A stretch of DNA of 64,000 nucleotides from Calonectria ilicicola. Lineage: Eukaryota; Ascomycota; Sordariomycetes; Hypocreales; Nectriaceae. The stretch covers positions 4,108,401 through 4,172,400 of the forward strand of contig CP085835.1 of assembly GCA_020809705.1 (NCBI GenBank), written 5' to 3'. Positions 46,491 to 59,100 of the stretch are shown piece by piece. A model generated the notes under the pieces. The model ran no database searches, was not told where the DNA came from, and worked only from the letters and a program-made list of their open reading frames with translations. Made by a program: the position numbers and the translations under genes. How positions within the stretch are numbered: position 1 is the first letter of the stretch; the number at the start of each line of letters is the position of its first letter.

Positions 46491-46990
46491 CAATAAACAA
46501 GAAAGAAGAATCAATATTAGTAATATATAATATTAATACTATCTCCAAAGGAGGGCCTTCCTCCATTACAATCTCAGCCTCCACTACCTCCACTACTCTA
46601 GCACCCCACTCTTCCAGATTATCCTCTAACTTCTCTAGGCACTCTAACTTGGCAAAAGCTATCATTATTTAAGACTAGATCTCCAAGACAACCTTTTAAG
46701 AAACCTCTAAAAAAGCATATAATAAGTTTAACTTACTTTATATTTCTAAATACTACTAATACAACTTTTTCTTTTCTTTAATAATATAGAGAACTACTAC
46801 TATTAATACACTAAACTAGCTAGATAAGGAACAATAAAAACATATACAAGCTATACTCTCTATACCTATACAATCACAACTTTTATAACTCTAAATACAC
46901 TTAGAACAATAAGTCAAACCTTTACCCACCACACAAAAAAGGCTAGCACTCACATAATATATATAAGCTATAATAGATATTCTAAAAAAA
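46456..46990 (-). pseudogene. Remnant of antisense zinc-cluster ORF in old Gypsy element
   Basis: Minus-strand text near 46975-46880 reads as CX2CX6CX8CX2CX6C with the first two Cys codons now TAT; the rest is CVVGKGLTYCSKC followed by SYKSC. Further on, an ORF with LECLEKLEDNLEEWG (46665-46456) matches the SLDELEEAD end of the young antisense protein. Position (between pol end and 3' LTR) and orientation are the same as in the young element. Confidence 0.65.
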
Positions 46991-47177
46991 TTAATATAAT
47001 TAATAAGACCTTCAATTTTGCAATTCTTGTGAATAGAAGATACTTTTACTACCCTACCCAACATAATATCAGCATAATAAAATAATTATAAATTTAAATT
47101 TAAACAACACATACAAAAAAACCACCACAACCTATTATACTAGCCTTAAAGATAAGATTAACAAAAAGGAGATATTA

Positions 47178-47567
47178 TATTATAATCTATATTATACCTA
47201 AGGCAATCTAGAGTAGTAAAATGCTATACCCTATAAGAAACCAACTACCCTATAATTACATATAACCAATTAAATAAAGAGTAATAAGAATAATTATTAT
47301 AATAAGTACAAAAGGTATTACACCTAGCACATCAAGCATACCACATACACCAAAATAGGATAGTAATATATAAACAGATTAGATCCTACTATAAGGAACA
47401 GAACTAATCAGCTTTCAATATAACTTGGTTACCTCAATTGCAATTGACTATTACCTAATATAATACTCCTATTGCTCTATTTACCATAACGCGCCTAACC
47501 ATCCTACCAACAATAAACCCTTCGTTCTGATTGGTTCATCAAGTTGGGAATTAACCAGACCGTTACA
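47178..47567 (+). repeat. 3' LTR of old Gypsy element
   Basis: 390 bp, aligns end to end with 33760-34151 (for example agaaaccaactaccctata). The terminal dinucleotide TG has become TA by RIP; the end is GTTACA followed by TSD ttcag. Confidence 0.85.
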
Positions 47568-48389
47568 TTCAGTAACTTCTTGGTCTACTAAAATATAGGT
47601 TTTTTAAGTAGATAAGACCTGTAGCCACTTTCTGCTTAGATAGCTGGTGTTCTCTAGGTGGGTTTTCTTATAGCTAGGGGCTAGGGTTTTCTCTAGTTGT
47701 TCTGCTCTATAGGAAGTATTCAATTCTAGGACTTCTTGGGTAGTAGGAGGTAGGGCTGTATAAGGCTGGGTTGAAAAAGGGTTCTTTAAGGAGTTTTTAG
47801 AAAAGAAAGAAATGATCTTTTCAATTGTAAGGTAGCTAGCTTCCTTAGCTGCTTGGTATAGACCTTTTACTATATCCTAGTAAATAGGAATACCTAGGCC
47901 CCCTCTTCTAGTAGGAATAGCTATTAGGTGAGGGTTTAGGGTAGGCAAGGGATCTTATTTTTTTTTTTATATAAGCTTCTAGATAGATTTCTCTATAGCT
48001 AGGTCGATTTCCTATTATAGTTTTTCTAAGCCTTCTAGAGCTAGCTATTTTAGAAGGTGTTTTAGAAGAAGGTGAATATTGCCTCTTAGTAAGAGAAGGG
48101 CATTTTGCTTAGATAGGCTATCTAGCTCTTAGATTGTTTTTTAAAGAAGAAGGGATTTCCTATTTAGGAAGTTTTTCCTAGCTTCTAGGGGTCCTATAAA
48201 AGTTCCTAGAGTAGCTAGGCCTTCCTTTCTTAGGGTTGTTATAGCTGTTTCCTTGCTTTTCTGGTAGTTTAGCTTTAAAGGAGAATTTTTAAAGACCTTT
48301 TTAGCTGCTTCTAGGGCTTTCCCTACCTCTTCCTTACTAAGGATAAATATATCATCCAAATAGGCAACTAGAGTAGCTGAAGGCAGCTT
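47568..48389 (-). mobile_element. LINE copy A, 5' part (truncated)
   Basis: Continues LINE copy A directly after the TSD ttcag: joined across the Gypsy insertion the text matches copies B and C (taacttcttggtctactaaa). It includes part of the RT thumb region (minus ORF 48359-48141, with LGTFIGPLEARKNF) and stops abruptly at 48389 against the 3' end of copy B. Confidence 0.8.
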
Positions 48390-48539
48390 TTAGGGTTAGG
48401 GTTTAAGGTTAGGTATATTTAACTATCTATAGCTAATAGTGCTTGGTTGTTTTTTAATAGGAAAGATATTTCTAGGTTTCTAGGTCTTATAGGGGAGTAT
48501 TAAGGTAAGAGTTCTTGGATAGGAAAATAGAAAAATAAG

Positions 48540-48717
48540 AACATAGGAAAATAGGAAAATAGGAAAATAGGAAAATAGGAAAATAGGAAAATAGGAAAAT
48601 AGGAAAATAGGAAAATAGGAAAATAGGAAAATAGGAAAATAGGAAAATAGGAAAATAGGAAAATAGGAAAATAGGAAAATAGGAAAATAGGAAAATAGGA
48701 AAATAGGAAAATAGGAA
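48540..48717. repeat. 8-bp tandem repeat in LINE copy B
   Basis: About 21 near-perfect units of ggaaaata. Copy A has about five, copy C about six imperfect ones. Confidence 0.95.
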
Positions 48718-49689
48718 TTAGAGGGTAGAGTAAAAAGTAAAAGAAAGAATAAAGAGAAAGTAAAGAAAAAAGTAAAATAGATATTAAAAGGTAGAGTAAA
48801 AAGTAAAAGAGAGAATAAAGAAAGGGTAAAGAAGAGAGTAAAATAGAGAGTAAAATAGAAAGTGTAATAGGGGTTAGTTTTAATTAAAAAGGCTAGCTCT
48901 TAGCCTTTTAGGAATAAGAATTAGGTTTTTAATAAAGTTAATAGCTATAAAGCTGGCTGCCTAGGCTCTAAACTTATTAAGTGTAAGGCTAATAGAGGTG
49001 TTAAGCTAGCTAGCTGTTATTTTCCCTATTACTTTCTAAAGCTTTTTATAGCTTTTAGCTATTTCTAGCTCTATTAAGTCTCTAGTAGAGAAGATTAGGG
49101 GTTAGAAGAAGGGATCTAAAGCCTTATATTTCCTTAGTTTATCCTTGGCTGCAATAGCTAGGACTTCTTAAGCTTTCTTTTCTTAGCTATTAATAGCTAC
49201 TATTTATAAGTTATAATAATAGCAGTTAAAGCCTTTAAGAATAGAGAAGTCTGCCTTTAGGTTAAAGCTAGGGTTAATAAGAGGCTCTATTTCAATCTCT
49301 AAGGTAAGGTTACTTTTTAAGGCTTTCTTAAAGGCCTAATTGATCTAATTATAGCATTAGATCTATCTTTTAATAGCTACCTTACAAATATCTTCATAAT
49401 TTATATCTACTGTTTCTTTGTAGTGGTTGTAAAGGCTCCTAGAGATCTTAGAGGGCAATAGTAGCCTATTTCTAAGGCATTTAGTAACTTCTTGGTCTAC
49501 TAAAATATAGGTTTTTTAAGTAAGCAAGACCTATAGCTACTTTCTACTTAAATAGCTGGTGTTCTCTAGGCAGGTTTTCTTATAGCTAGGGGCTAGGGTT
49601 TTCTCTAGCTGTTCTACTCTATAGGAAGTATCTAATTCTAGGATTTCTTGGGTAGTAGGAGGTGGGGTTATATAAGGCTAGGTTGAAAA

Positions 49690-49824
49690 TGTAACGGCTG
49701 TGCTGTTGACCGCTGTACCATAGGGCAAAAGATTGGTCAATAACTGCTATTGCGGCAATTATCGCAGCACCTAACAGCACCTAAGAGCCCTGTAAGCCCT
49801 GTGCCCGCAGGCCAGGTCATAACA
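49690..49824. repeat. 135-bp solo LTR-like insertion
   Basis: Starts TGTAACGG and ends GTCATAACA, the same termini as the 395-bp Gypsy LTR, and is flanked by 5-bp TSD gaaaa (49685-49689 and 49825-49829). The inside is unrelated or much shorter than the known LTR and is GC-balanced, without RIP, in contrast to the LINE around it. Confidence 0.8.
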
Positions 49825-50519
49825 GAAAAGGGGTCCTCTAAGGAGTTTTTAAAAAAGAAAGAAATAATCTTTTTAATTGTAGGGTAGCTAGCTTCCTTAG
49901 CTGCTTAGTATAGATCTTTTACTATATTCTAGTGAATAGGAATACCTAGGCCCTCTCTTCTAGCAAGAATAGCTATTAGATAAGGGTTTAGGGTAGGTAA
50001 GAGATCTTATTTTTTCCTTTATATAAGCTTCTGGATAGATTTCTTTATAGCTAGATTGATTTCCTGCTATAGCTTTTCTAAGCCTTCTAGAGCTAGCTAT
50101 CTTAGAAGGTACCTTAGAAGGAGGTGAATACTGCCTCTTAATAAGAGGAAGGCATTTTGCTTAGATAGGCTGTCTAGCTCCTAGATTGTTTTTTAAAGAA
50201 GGAAAGATTTTCTATTTAAGAAGTTTTTTCTAGCTTCTAGGGGTCTTATAAAAGTTCCTAAAGTAGCTAGGCCTTCCTTTCTTAAGGTTATTATAGCTAT
50301 TTTCTTACTTTTCTAATAGTTTAGCTTTAAAGGAGAATTTTTAAAGACCTTTTTAGCTACTTCTAGGGCTTTCCCTACCTCTTCCTTACTAAGGATAAAT
50401 ATATCATCTAAATAGGCAACTAGAGTAGCTAAAGGCAGCTTTTCTAGAAGGAGCTTTAAGATAGGTCTTATGGCTAGGGAAAATAGTAAGGGGCCAAGAG
50501 GGTCACCTTATCTAACCCC

Positions 50520-50951
50520 TTAGGCTGAGACTAGGTAATGGCCTTGGCCTAGGACTAATAAAGAGGGATTATTATAAGCCCATTTTACAGCCTTATATAG
50601 AGTGGGGGCGAATTTTGAGGTAGAGACTGCTATATACTTTCTATTTATATTATTAAATGTATTTATAGCATCTAAGGATGTAATAGAGGTATATTTCCCT
50701 CTGTTTAGGCCACTTATAGTCTCTTCTATAATAAAAATAGCTAGTTCTACCCCTCCAGGAGATTGAACTCCTAGTTGGTTAGAAAGTAGCATTTTATTTA
50801 AAAAGTGGGTCATAAGAATAGCCTTTATAGCTAGCCTATAAACTATATCTCCTATAGCTATAGGTCTAACCCCTCCACCTTCCTTTTCTAGGCCTATTAG
50901 TCTAGAGGCGCATAGAAGGTTAGGTCCAGGGGCTGTGCCTAGTCTGATCAT
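50520..50951 (-). pseudogene. Reverse transcriptase fragment of LINE copy B
   Basis: 143 open codons including GGGVRPIAIGDIVYRL and NQLGVQSPGGVE, the fingers/palm start of a non-LTR RT, matching copy C. Stops lie on both sides; the YLDD site follows near 50412 on the minus strand in partly altered form. Confidence 0.75.
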
Positions 50952-51040
50952 ATTGGTTAGGAGGGTTAGGAAGGCTATGACCTCCTAGCTTCTAATAGCT
51001 AGGCTTAGGAGGGGCCTAGTCCAGCCAGAGAGGCCAGGGG

Positions 51041-51660
51041 CCTATCCGAAATGAGTTGACAATTCTACCTAGACTTGAACGCGTTTTACTACGTGTCTAT
51101 ATGTGATATGCAAATTACAGGGGTAAATATATAGAGTAGAATTAGATGAATAGATATAAATGGCTTCCTATATATAAAAAACTATAAGAAAAAAATATAT
51201 AAATTAAGAAATTAAGTAGTATATGCTAATTTAATTTTAGAAAATTTTATTAATAAAAACTATTAGAATCTTATCTTATTTTATATATTTATAGATTTGA
51301 TATGATGTGCTATAATAGGGATTATAGGTAATAGTTTGAAGTTTATATTAGAGGAAAAATAAATAGGCCCTATTAGATTTGCTTTTTTATTTTATTAGGA
51401 TTATAGGCATACTTTATAATTAATACGCTTTGTAAATAAATACTTAAATTCACTTTTATTATTTCTTACTATTTAAGTAAATTATATATATATTTAATAT
51501 AAAGCTAATAATTAAGCTATTTATATATCTTCTATTATATTATATAGTAATATATAAAAAATATAAATTTAAATATATAGTAGATAAAATTATTATATAT
51601 TTTATATAAAATAAAAACTATTAAAATTAATTTATTATTAAGTAAATATAAGAAATTGCT
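51041..51660. other. AT-rich unassigned stretch
   Basis: Starts at the 5' break of LINE copy B. The first 100 bp are GC-normal (near 51046-51130); then heavily RIP-like. It may include the start of the helicase pseudogene, which I could not define. Confidence 0.35.
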
Positions 51661-54600
51661 AATTATATTTAATAAAAACCTTAAATTATTTAAATATAAA
51701 TTAAGCTTAAGGACTTCTAATTTCCACTATTTTATTATATTACTATTCTATATTTAGAGAATCTAATTAAGGATAGGCTAAAATATAAATAATATAATAA
51801 GATTTATTATTAAATATAGGTAATATAGAACTATTATAAAAAGTATAATTAAATTAATTCTAAATACCTAGGTAGGAATATAGTAGATTATAATATTAAA
51901 GTTTCTAAATTACTATATATTACTAGGGTTTATTACTAATATTTCTTTAAGACTTAATAAGCTAGTAAATGGTTTTAAGTTGAAGGTGTTTGATAAGACC
52001 TGGAGCTAATTGCCCTATTAGATATTGGAATAAATGATAATATTAGGGACTATATCCATTGTACTACTATGTATGGATTACTTAGGGTTGTGTAATGATA
52101 AAAGTAATTGGTTTAAGAGGTAGATATTAAATTAGAACTAAACCTCTAGGTATGAAGAGTAAGATATATGCCTTATTTAGCTAATATAGATTGATATTGA
52201 CTAATTGAAATTGTTTGATTATTAAAAGAAGATAAAGTATTATTATAATATATATATAAAAGCTTTTATAAAATAATTTGAGTTATGTAGTTTATATATA
52301 AGGCTAGGATAGTTGGTTGAGTTATATTATTTGAAGTTAAGAGGAAGTAAGTATTATTTAAGCTATGTAAGCTGTTTAATAGTTAATTAAAGGAAGATTT
52401 ATTTAAGAAGTATTTTTATATGCTTAAGTAAGTAGTATATTATCTATTTTGCATTAAAGAAAACTAGGAAGAAAGTAAATATTCTATATACTAACTTACT
52501 ATAAAATAGAAAGAAGCATTTAATATGCTTATTAAGAAGCTTAAGGATATAAATAATACTATTTACAAGGATTAATACAAGATAGTTAACCAATTAATAC
52601 TTAACCTTTATATAGAATTATTTAATTATAAGCTTAAAAAGTTGGAATATAATAATATTATTATTAATATATTAATAATTATAATAATATAATAAGATAG
52701 GGGCTAGCAGCTAATAACTAATATTATACTATAATACTTTATACTTATTAAGATCGCTTATATGCTTATTATACACTAGTTATATATTAAGCGATAAGAC
52801 TAAATTACCTAATTAAAAGAAACTATAACAGAGCGAGAGATATATAAATAGGTAGAGGGTATATTTGATTTTATCTACTTTTAAGTATAATATTATATGA
52901 CCTTTATTAAGGAAACTAGATAGCCTATACTAATGGACTGGCTATATAATATGCGGTCCTATAGGTTAAAGATTTGATATACTACTGCTGAAGAAAGGTA
53001 GCTTAATTGGAAGGGAGATATTATTATATATTAAAAGGTATAATTCTTAATGAATTAGCTTAATGATATGGTCTATTTACTTATAAGTAAAGCCTATAAT
53101 ATTATAGCAAAGCTCTTAATATTAGAAAAAAGAGCTAACTTTCTATTTATTTATTAAAATAAACTTATAGATAATATAAGTAAGGATTGAATAAGGTAAT
53201 ATTTTATTAAGGATCTATAAAATTAATAGGATATTAATAATTAATAGTAGTTGCTTGATTGTATAAGTAAACCTAATAGTATATTTACATAAGAGTAGAT
53301 CTAAGAAATTAGTATTAATAATATATAAATCTAGAGTTAGGCTTTAAGAGAGTATAAGTAATTACTTAAGAAATTTCTAAAGATATTGCTAGTTTTTATA
53401 CATTTATATAAAGGATAATTAATAAAAGCTCTAAAGATTCTCAATCTTTAATATTACAATATATCACAGGGTGGTATCCGAAATATCATTATTAAAGGTA
53501 AGTAAGTAGGCTTTATGGTTCTATACCACAAAGGCTTGCAAACCACTAATTAAGCTAAAGTTATTTACTGATTTATTTTTAAAGAGATAGGTAAGCTTAT
53601 TATATAATTAGTATAGCTTATATTACTATTTTTATACTATATTAGAGTAATAGAAGATTAGGTGAATGAGATTAGTTTATTATTATAAGCTAATGATGTT
53701 GTATAGTAGTCTAATTAATTAGGGAAGGAGATATAGTAGGCGATCAAGATATTAAATAATTAAAAGTATTAATAAAAATAAACACTAAACTAATTATAAT
53801 AAGCCTTATAAAAATAAAGTCTTTAATTAATAGGGTAGAAGCTTAATATTAATATATAATAATATATTATTATTAAAATCTTATAGAAGTACTACTAAAG
53901 CAAGTTTAAATTAAAAAAGGAATATAAATATAATAAAGATAATAATAAAAGAGATGGTGATTTGAATGATAGTGTATAGAACTTATAAAGTAGGTATGGT
54001 TTATATATAGCTAGGATAGTTTATAGATAATTACTATAATAAGGCTATTATAGAATAATTACTTAACATAATTAATTCTAACTTATCAGTTAGTAATAGT
54101 ATTAATTTCTAAGATTTAGAAAAGATAGAGCTAATAAAAGTTATCTAAAATGTAAAAGATAATAGAATATATTTAAAATAGTATAAAAAGAAACTTAAAT
54201 TTAATAATTTAAATATATATATTAAGTAAATATTAAAAGGCAATTTCGGCAAATAATAGGTAAAGTAGATATAGAGCTTTAGGGGATCTAAGGACTAATA
54301 ATCTAGGTGATTATGTGAGGAGAAGGCCTTATAGTGTAAGTAATAGGTATTAAAGGTAGTAAGAGCTTATTATTTATATTCCTAATATATTATTTAGTAG
54401 CTAGTATTATTATTATAATTATGCTACTAATAGTACTTTAAGGAGATTTATATTAATAATATTAGAAGGCATAGATTAACTTATATATTTAAGACTTAAT
54501 TATAAGTCTGTAAATAGTAATTATTATCTTTATTATACTAAAGTTAATAGTAAATAAGGGATTTTAAATATTTATAAACCGATTATAAGGTAAATATTAG

Positions 54601-56110
54601 CTAGACTAAGTGGTTATAAATGAGTGTTATATAATGCTTAATTATAGCTATAATTTTTAGGTATAGGTAATAGAGCTAGAATGTTTTCTAATAAAATTAG
54701 AGATATAATTAGTATTCTTAATAGTAATATTATTATTAGAGGATAAAGAAGAGTTCTTTTATAAAGTTAGAATATCTTGGTCTTAGATAAGGCTTTTCTA
54801 AAGACCAATAATACATACTAATATCTAATATTTAATTATATAGATTACAAATAAGCAAGAGATAATTATCACTAGAATCTAGCTAAATTAAGATAATAAG
54901 ATTAATAATAAAATAGAGTAATAAATTATTTAGCTAGTAAAGAATAAATTATTATAGTATAAGAATAATAAAGTTATTATCTATTATACTTAGATTATAC
55001 AAATATAGTGAATTTTAGAGTTATTAGAGTACCTAGTATACTACTATAATATAGATAATAATAAAAGTAAAAGTTAGATTCTTCAAGAGTGGGTGGAAAA
55101 TAGAGAGGCAATTATGGCTACTAATACACTTAGACTAAAGATTAATATTTCTAATATTCAAGCTATTATCCATATTAAATAACTATAAAAGCTATAAAAT
55201 TACATATAAGAAAGTAGAAGAGCTAGGCAGGATAGAGCTATTAATAAAGCTATACTTATAAAAATAAGTAAGAATAATAATAAGGGCAGTAAGCAATCTA
55301 ATAATATAATAATAGAATTTATATAGAGCAGAATATATTAATAAGTGATTCTGGACTAAGTTATAGATAGAAGAATAGACTAAAATGGCTGTAAAATAGA
55401 GGAAGAGTTATATAATATATATAAAAAGGGTATTTATAATAAAATAAGATAATTAAGTAATATAAAGTAAGATAATAAGATTGTAAATAAAGATAATATA
55501 GTAATGAAAGGTAGAATAAAGGTAATATAAGGATTTTACTTATAGTAGAGGATATATTAGTAAATATAGTAAGATTTAATTTAAGAAGCTTAAGTAGAGG
55601 GAGTATAAGTAATAGAGTTTAAAGAATAACTATAATAATAGGTAATAAGATATATAATTTACAAGATAGCTGAAAAGAAGATAATATATTATTTTAAAGA
55701 TTATTAATATATTAAAGAAGATATTTATAATAAAGTAGAGTATAGGATAAGGTAAATATATATAGAGATTTTTTAAATTAAAGGAATAAAGGATTTTTTG
55801 GGGTATTTTAGATGTGGGTTATTATAAGAGATATATAAGTAATAGTAAGTATAAGATAATAATAAAGGGAGCTTTAATTAGTAAGTAAATAAAGTATATT
55901 AGTAGGATGGAGTTATTATAGAAGTAATTATTAGATTATAATTATAATATTATAAGAAAATAGGGATTATAATTAATAATTTAATAAAAGAGGATAGGAT
56001 TAATTTAAATAATATTAGGGTAAAATATAAATAGTTTAGAAGGAGAGTTATATAAGGTAGATTAAAGATAAATTATTTTTACTAGGTATTTTATTTATTA
56101 TATAAGATAT
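51661..56110 (+). pseudogene. Telomere-linked RecQ-type helicase, RIP-destroyed
   Basis: One single plus frame (starts at bases congruent to 1 modulo 3) gives recognisable protein for about 4.4 kb with stops but no frameshift. Landmarks: YYQYFFKT then ASKWF (near 51930-51970); a GGIRNIIIKGK segment at 53470; a decayed P-loop, GIKGSKSLLF (GTGGGKS in the family), at 54346; NECY in place of DECH at 54619; FLIVILLLEDKEEFFY (motif III area) near 54700; IIYYTQII near 54980; and motif VI ESRRARQDR (QESGRAGRDR) at 55210. A cysteine-type tail (GYFRCGLL) lies at 55801. These are the blocks of subtelomeric RecQ-like helicases known in Magnaporthe, Ustilago and others. All damage is of TAA/TAG and C-to-T type. 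The 5' end is uncertain. Confidence 0.85.
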
Positions 56111-59100
56111 ATAGTTTAAAATAGTATAGCTCTTGCCAATTAATCTATTATTAAATTTATAATAATCTTCCTTATTCAAGCCAATATATTTAATCCTAAC
56201 TACTAATATAAACCATTATAAAAATAAATTAAAGAGGTTTATTTATTTTTTTAATATTAAAATATAGATCTAAATAAAAGGATCATATTAATTAGAGCCA
56301 GCATTTTAAAGGTCACTAATCCTACCTCTAATCTCTCTTTTGGCTAGCTTACATAGAACAACAATAAACATTACAACCCTAGCAGCTGCTATTACTATAA
56401 TATAACCCTAACCGTATTATAATAAACACTAGGACCTACTTATATTTAATAAAGCTTAAAATTAAAATAAATAAGATTATTTATTTTATTTATTTATATA
56501 TTTCTTAAATAAATATTAAAATTAAAATAAATAAGATTATTTATTTTATTTATTTTTTTTATTTTATTTATTTAACTTTAAACCAACCTATCTAAGAGCT
56601 AGGTTAAAAGGTTAGGAGTAATAGCATCTTTTATTTCCCACTCCATTACTATCTTACTTACCTACTAGCCTAGTTTGTTTCCTATATTTAAGATAGTAGT
56701 ATCTATAAATTGGTAGCTTAGCATTTTTGTATGTTAGATTAATCTTAAAGAGATTCTACTAGATATTTTAAAGTTATAATTATTAACCTAGATTAGCCTA
56801 TCTAGGAGCCAGATTAGAAGGTTAGGAGTAATAGGATCTTTTATTCTTTACTAAGCTAGACTAAGATAATAAGTCACCTACTAGAGCTAGTAAGAATATT
56901 AAATTTATTTTATTAGTACTTTATTCTCTTAATCTAGCTTTAATAGCTTGGTTCTCCTAGAACTGATAGTTAGATTCTTTCTTAATCTTATAATTATCTG
57001 AGGTATTATTAACTTAGGTAAGATAAACCTATGCCTTACTTTGGTTAATAAGATGGAGCTCTAGAGTAGTCAATTTATATAGCTTAATAAGTTAATTACT
57101 TATAACTAGTAGCTTCTATAGCTTTAGAATAAGATTATATTGTTAAGGGAATAATACCTTTAGTAATACTTTTATATAAGGGGGAGAGGAGGAATTATTA
57201 TAAAAAAATAATTTAAAAAGATTTATTTATTTCTTAAATAAAGCTTAAAATTAAAATAAATAAGATTATATATTTTATTTATTTCTTAAATAAATATTAA
57301 AATTAAAATAAATAAAATTAATTATTTTATTTATCTTCTTTATTTTATATATTTATAACTAGGCTAATCTATCTAAAGCTAGATTAAAAGACCAGGAGTA
57401 ATAGGATCCTTTATTCTTTATTTAATTATTTTCTTAATCCTCTATCTACTTAATTTATCTTCTATACTTAAGATAGTAGTATTTATAAACCGGTGGCTTG
57501 GTATTATTATATATTAGATTATACTTGGAGAGATTTTAGTAGGTATTTTAAAATTACAATTATAATAACTTAAACTAACCTATATAGAAGCCAAATTAGA
57601 ATATTAAGTGACCTAGACTTACCTACCCTAATAAGAAATCACCCAAGAGGTTGTCCTAATAAGGTGAAGCTACTCTAATCTATTGGAAATACCCTTAAGT
57701 CTTGGGACTAGTGTTTTATCTAGTGTATAAGACTATTAGTAGTTGCTACTACTAAGCATATAACTTAGTTTTAAATATAATTTAGTTACTTTTAATTAAA
57801 CTATTAATTGATCTATTATTAAATTTATAATAATCTCTTTTATTTAAATCAATATACTTAATCCTAATTATAAATATAAATTATTATAAAATAATAATTT
57901 AAAGAGATTTATTTATTTCTTAAATAAAATTAAAAAATAAATAAAATTATTTATTTTATTTATATTTTTTATTTTATTTATTTATATCTAAACTAGTTTA
58001 TTAGAAGCTAGATTGAAAAATTAAGAGTAATAAGATCCTTTATTTCCTACTCTATTATTATCTTACTTATCTATTAGCTAAGTTCTTCTTCTATACTAAA
58101 GATAATACTATATATAAATCAATAGCCTAGCATTCTTATATATTAGATTAATTTTAAAGAGATTCTGCTAGATATTTTAAAATTACAACTATCAACCTAG
58201 ACTAGCCTATCTAGGAGCTAGATTGGAAGGTCAGAAGTAATAGAATCCTTTATTCCCTACTCCATTGCTTTCTTAATAACCTGCCGGCTTAGTTTATCTC
58301 CTACACCTAAGACAGCAGTATCTATAAATTGGCAGCTTAGTATTTTTATATGTTGGATTACTTTTGGAGAGATTTGAATAGGCATTTTAAAGTTATAACT
58401 ATTAACTTAAATAAGCTTATCCGAGGAGCTAGATCAGGGGGGATTATATAATCTAAATGTATTTTTATTTATTAAGTTAGTTTCTGCTAGGAGTTAGGAG
58501 TAATAGGACTTTTTATTCCTCTCTTTATTATTTTCTTAATTGCCTGTTTGTTGAGTTTATCTTCTGTACTTAAGGTGGTAGTATTTATTAATTAGTAGCT
58601 TAGTATTCTTGTATATTAGATATGTTAGATACTTAATTTAGTAAGGGTAAATTAATAACTTGGATTTCTTGCTAATCTTTTCTATATTCTAATATATAAA
58701 TTAATTACTTACTTTCTTTCTATTTATATAATAATATATAAAAGGTAAATAGCTTATTATAAAATAAATAAAATTATTTATTTATTTTATTTATTTTATT
58801 TATTTTATTTATTTTATTTATTTTATTTATTTTATTTATTTTATTTATTTTATTTATTTTATTTATTTTATTTATTTTATTTATTTTATTTATTTTATTT
58901 ATTTTATTTATTTTATTTATTTTATTTATTTTATTTATTTTATTTATTTTATTTATTTTATTTATTTTATTTATTTTATTTATTTTATTTATTTTATTTA
59001 TTTTATTTATTTTATTTATTTTATTTATTTATAGCTAGGCTAATTTATTTTAAAGCTAGATTAGAAGCTTAGAAGTAATAAGATCTTTTATTTCCTACTT

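Larger units (their letters stand above)
33760..47567 (+). mobile_element. Old Gypsy/chromovirus LTR retrotransposon, RIP-degraded, split by younger element
   Basis: TG...CA ends with 5-bp TSD ttcag (33755-33759 and 47568-47572), inserted in LINE copy A. 5' LTR 33760-34151, 3' LTR 47178-47567. Excluding the nested insertion (34306-41207 plus its duplicated 5 bp) it is about 6.9 kb, the size of the young element. gag and pol read on the plus strand but are full of TAA/TAG. Ends of the LTRs and all coding parts align with the young element, while the LTR middle differs, so it is a related subfamily. Confidence 0.88.
48390..51040 (-). mobile_element. LINE copy B, 5'-truncated, RIP-affected
   Basis: The 3' end (plus strand agggttagggtttaaggttagg) carries two TTAGGG-type units. 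It holds a long 8-bp tandem tract, the C-terminal zinc/endonuclease region with stops, and RT sequence, up to ggccaggggcct at about 51036, where homology to copy C ends. A 135-bp LTR-like insert interrupts it at 49690-49824. Confidence 0.82.

Noticed and set aside
48540..48717. Regular short repeats considered as a CRISPR array
   Set aside because: Units are contiguous 8-mers without spacers, and the genome is fungal.
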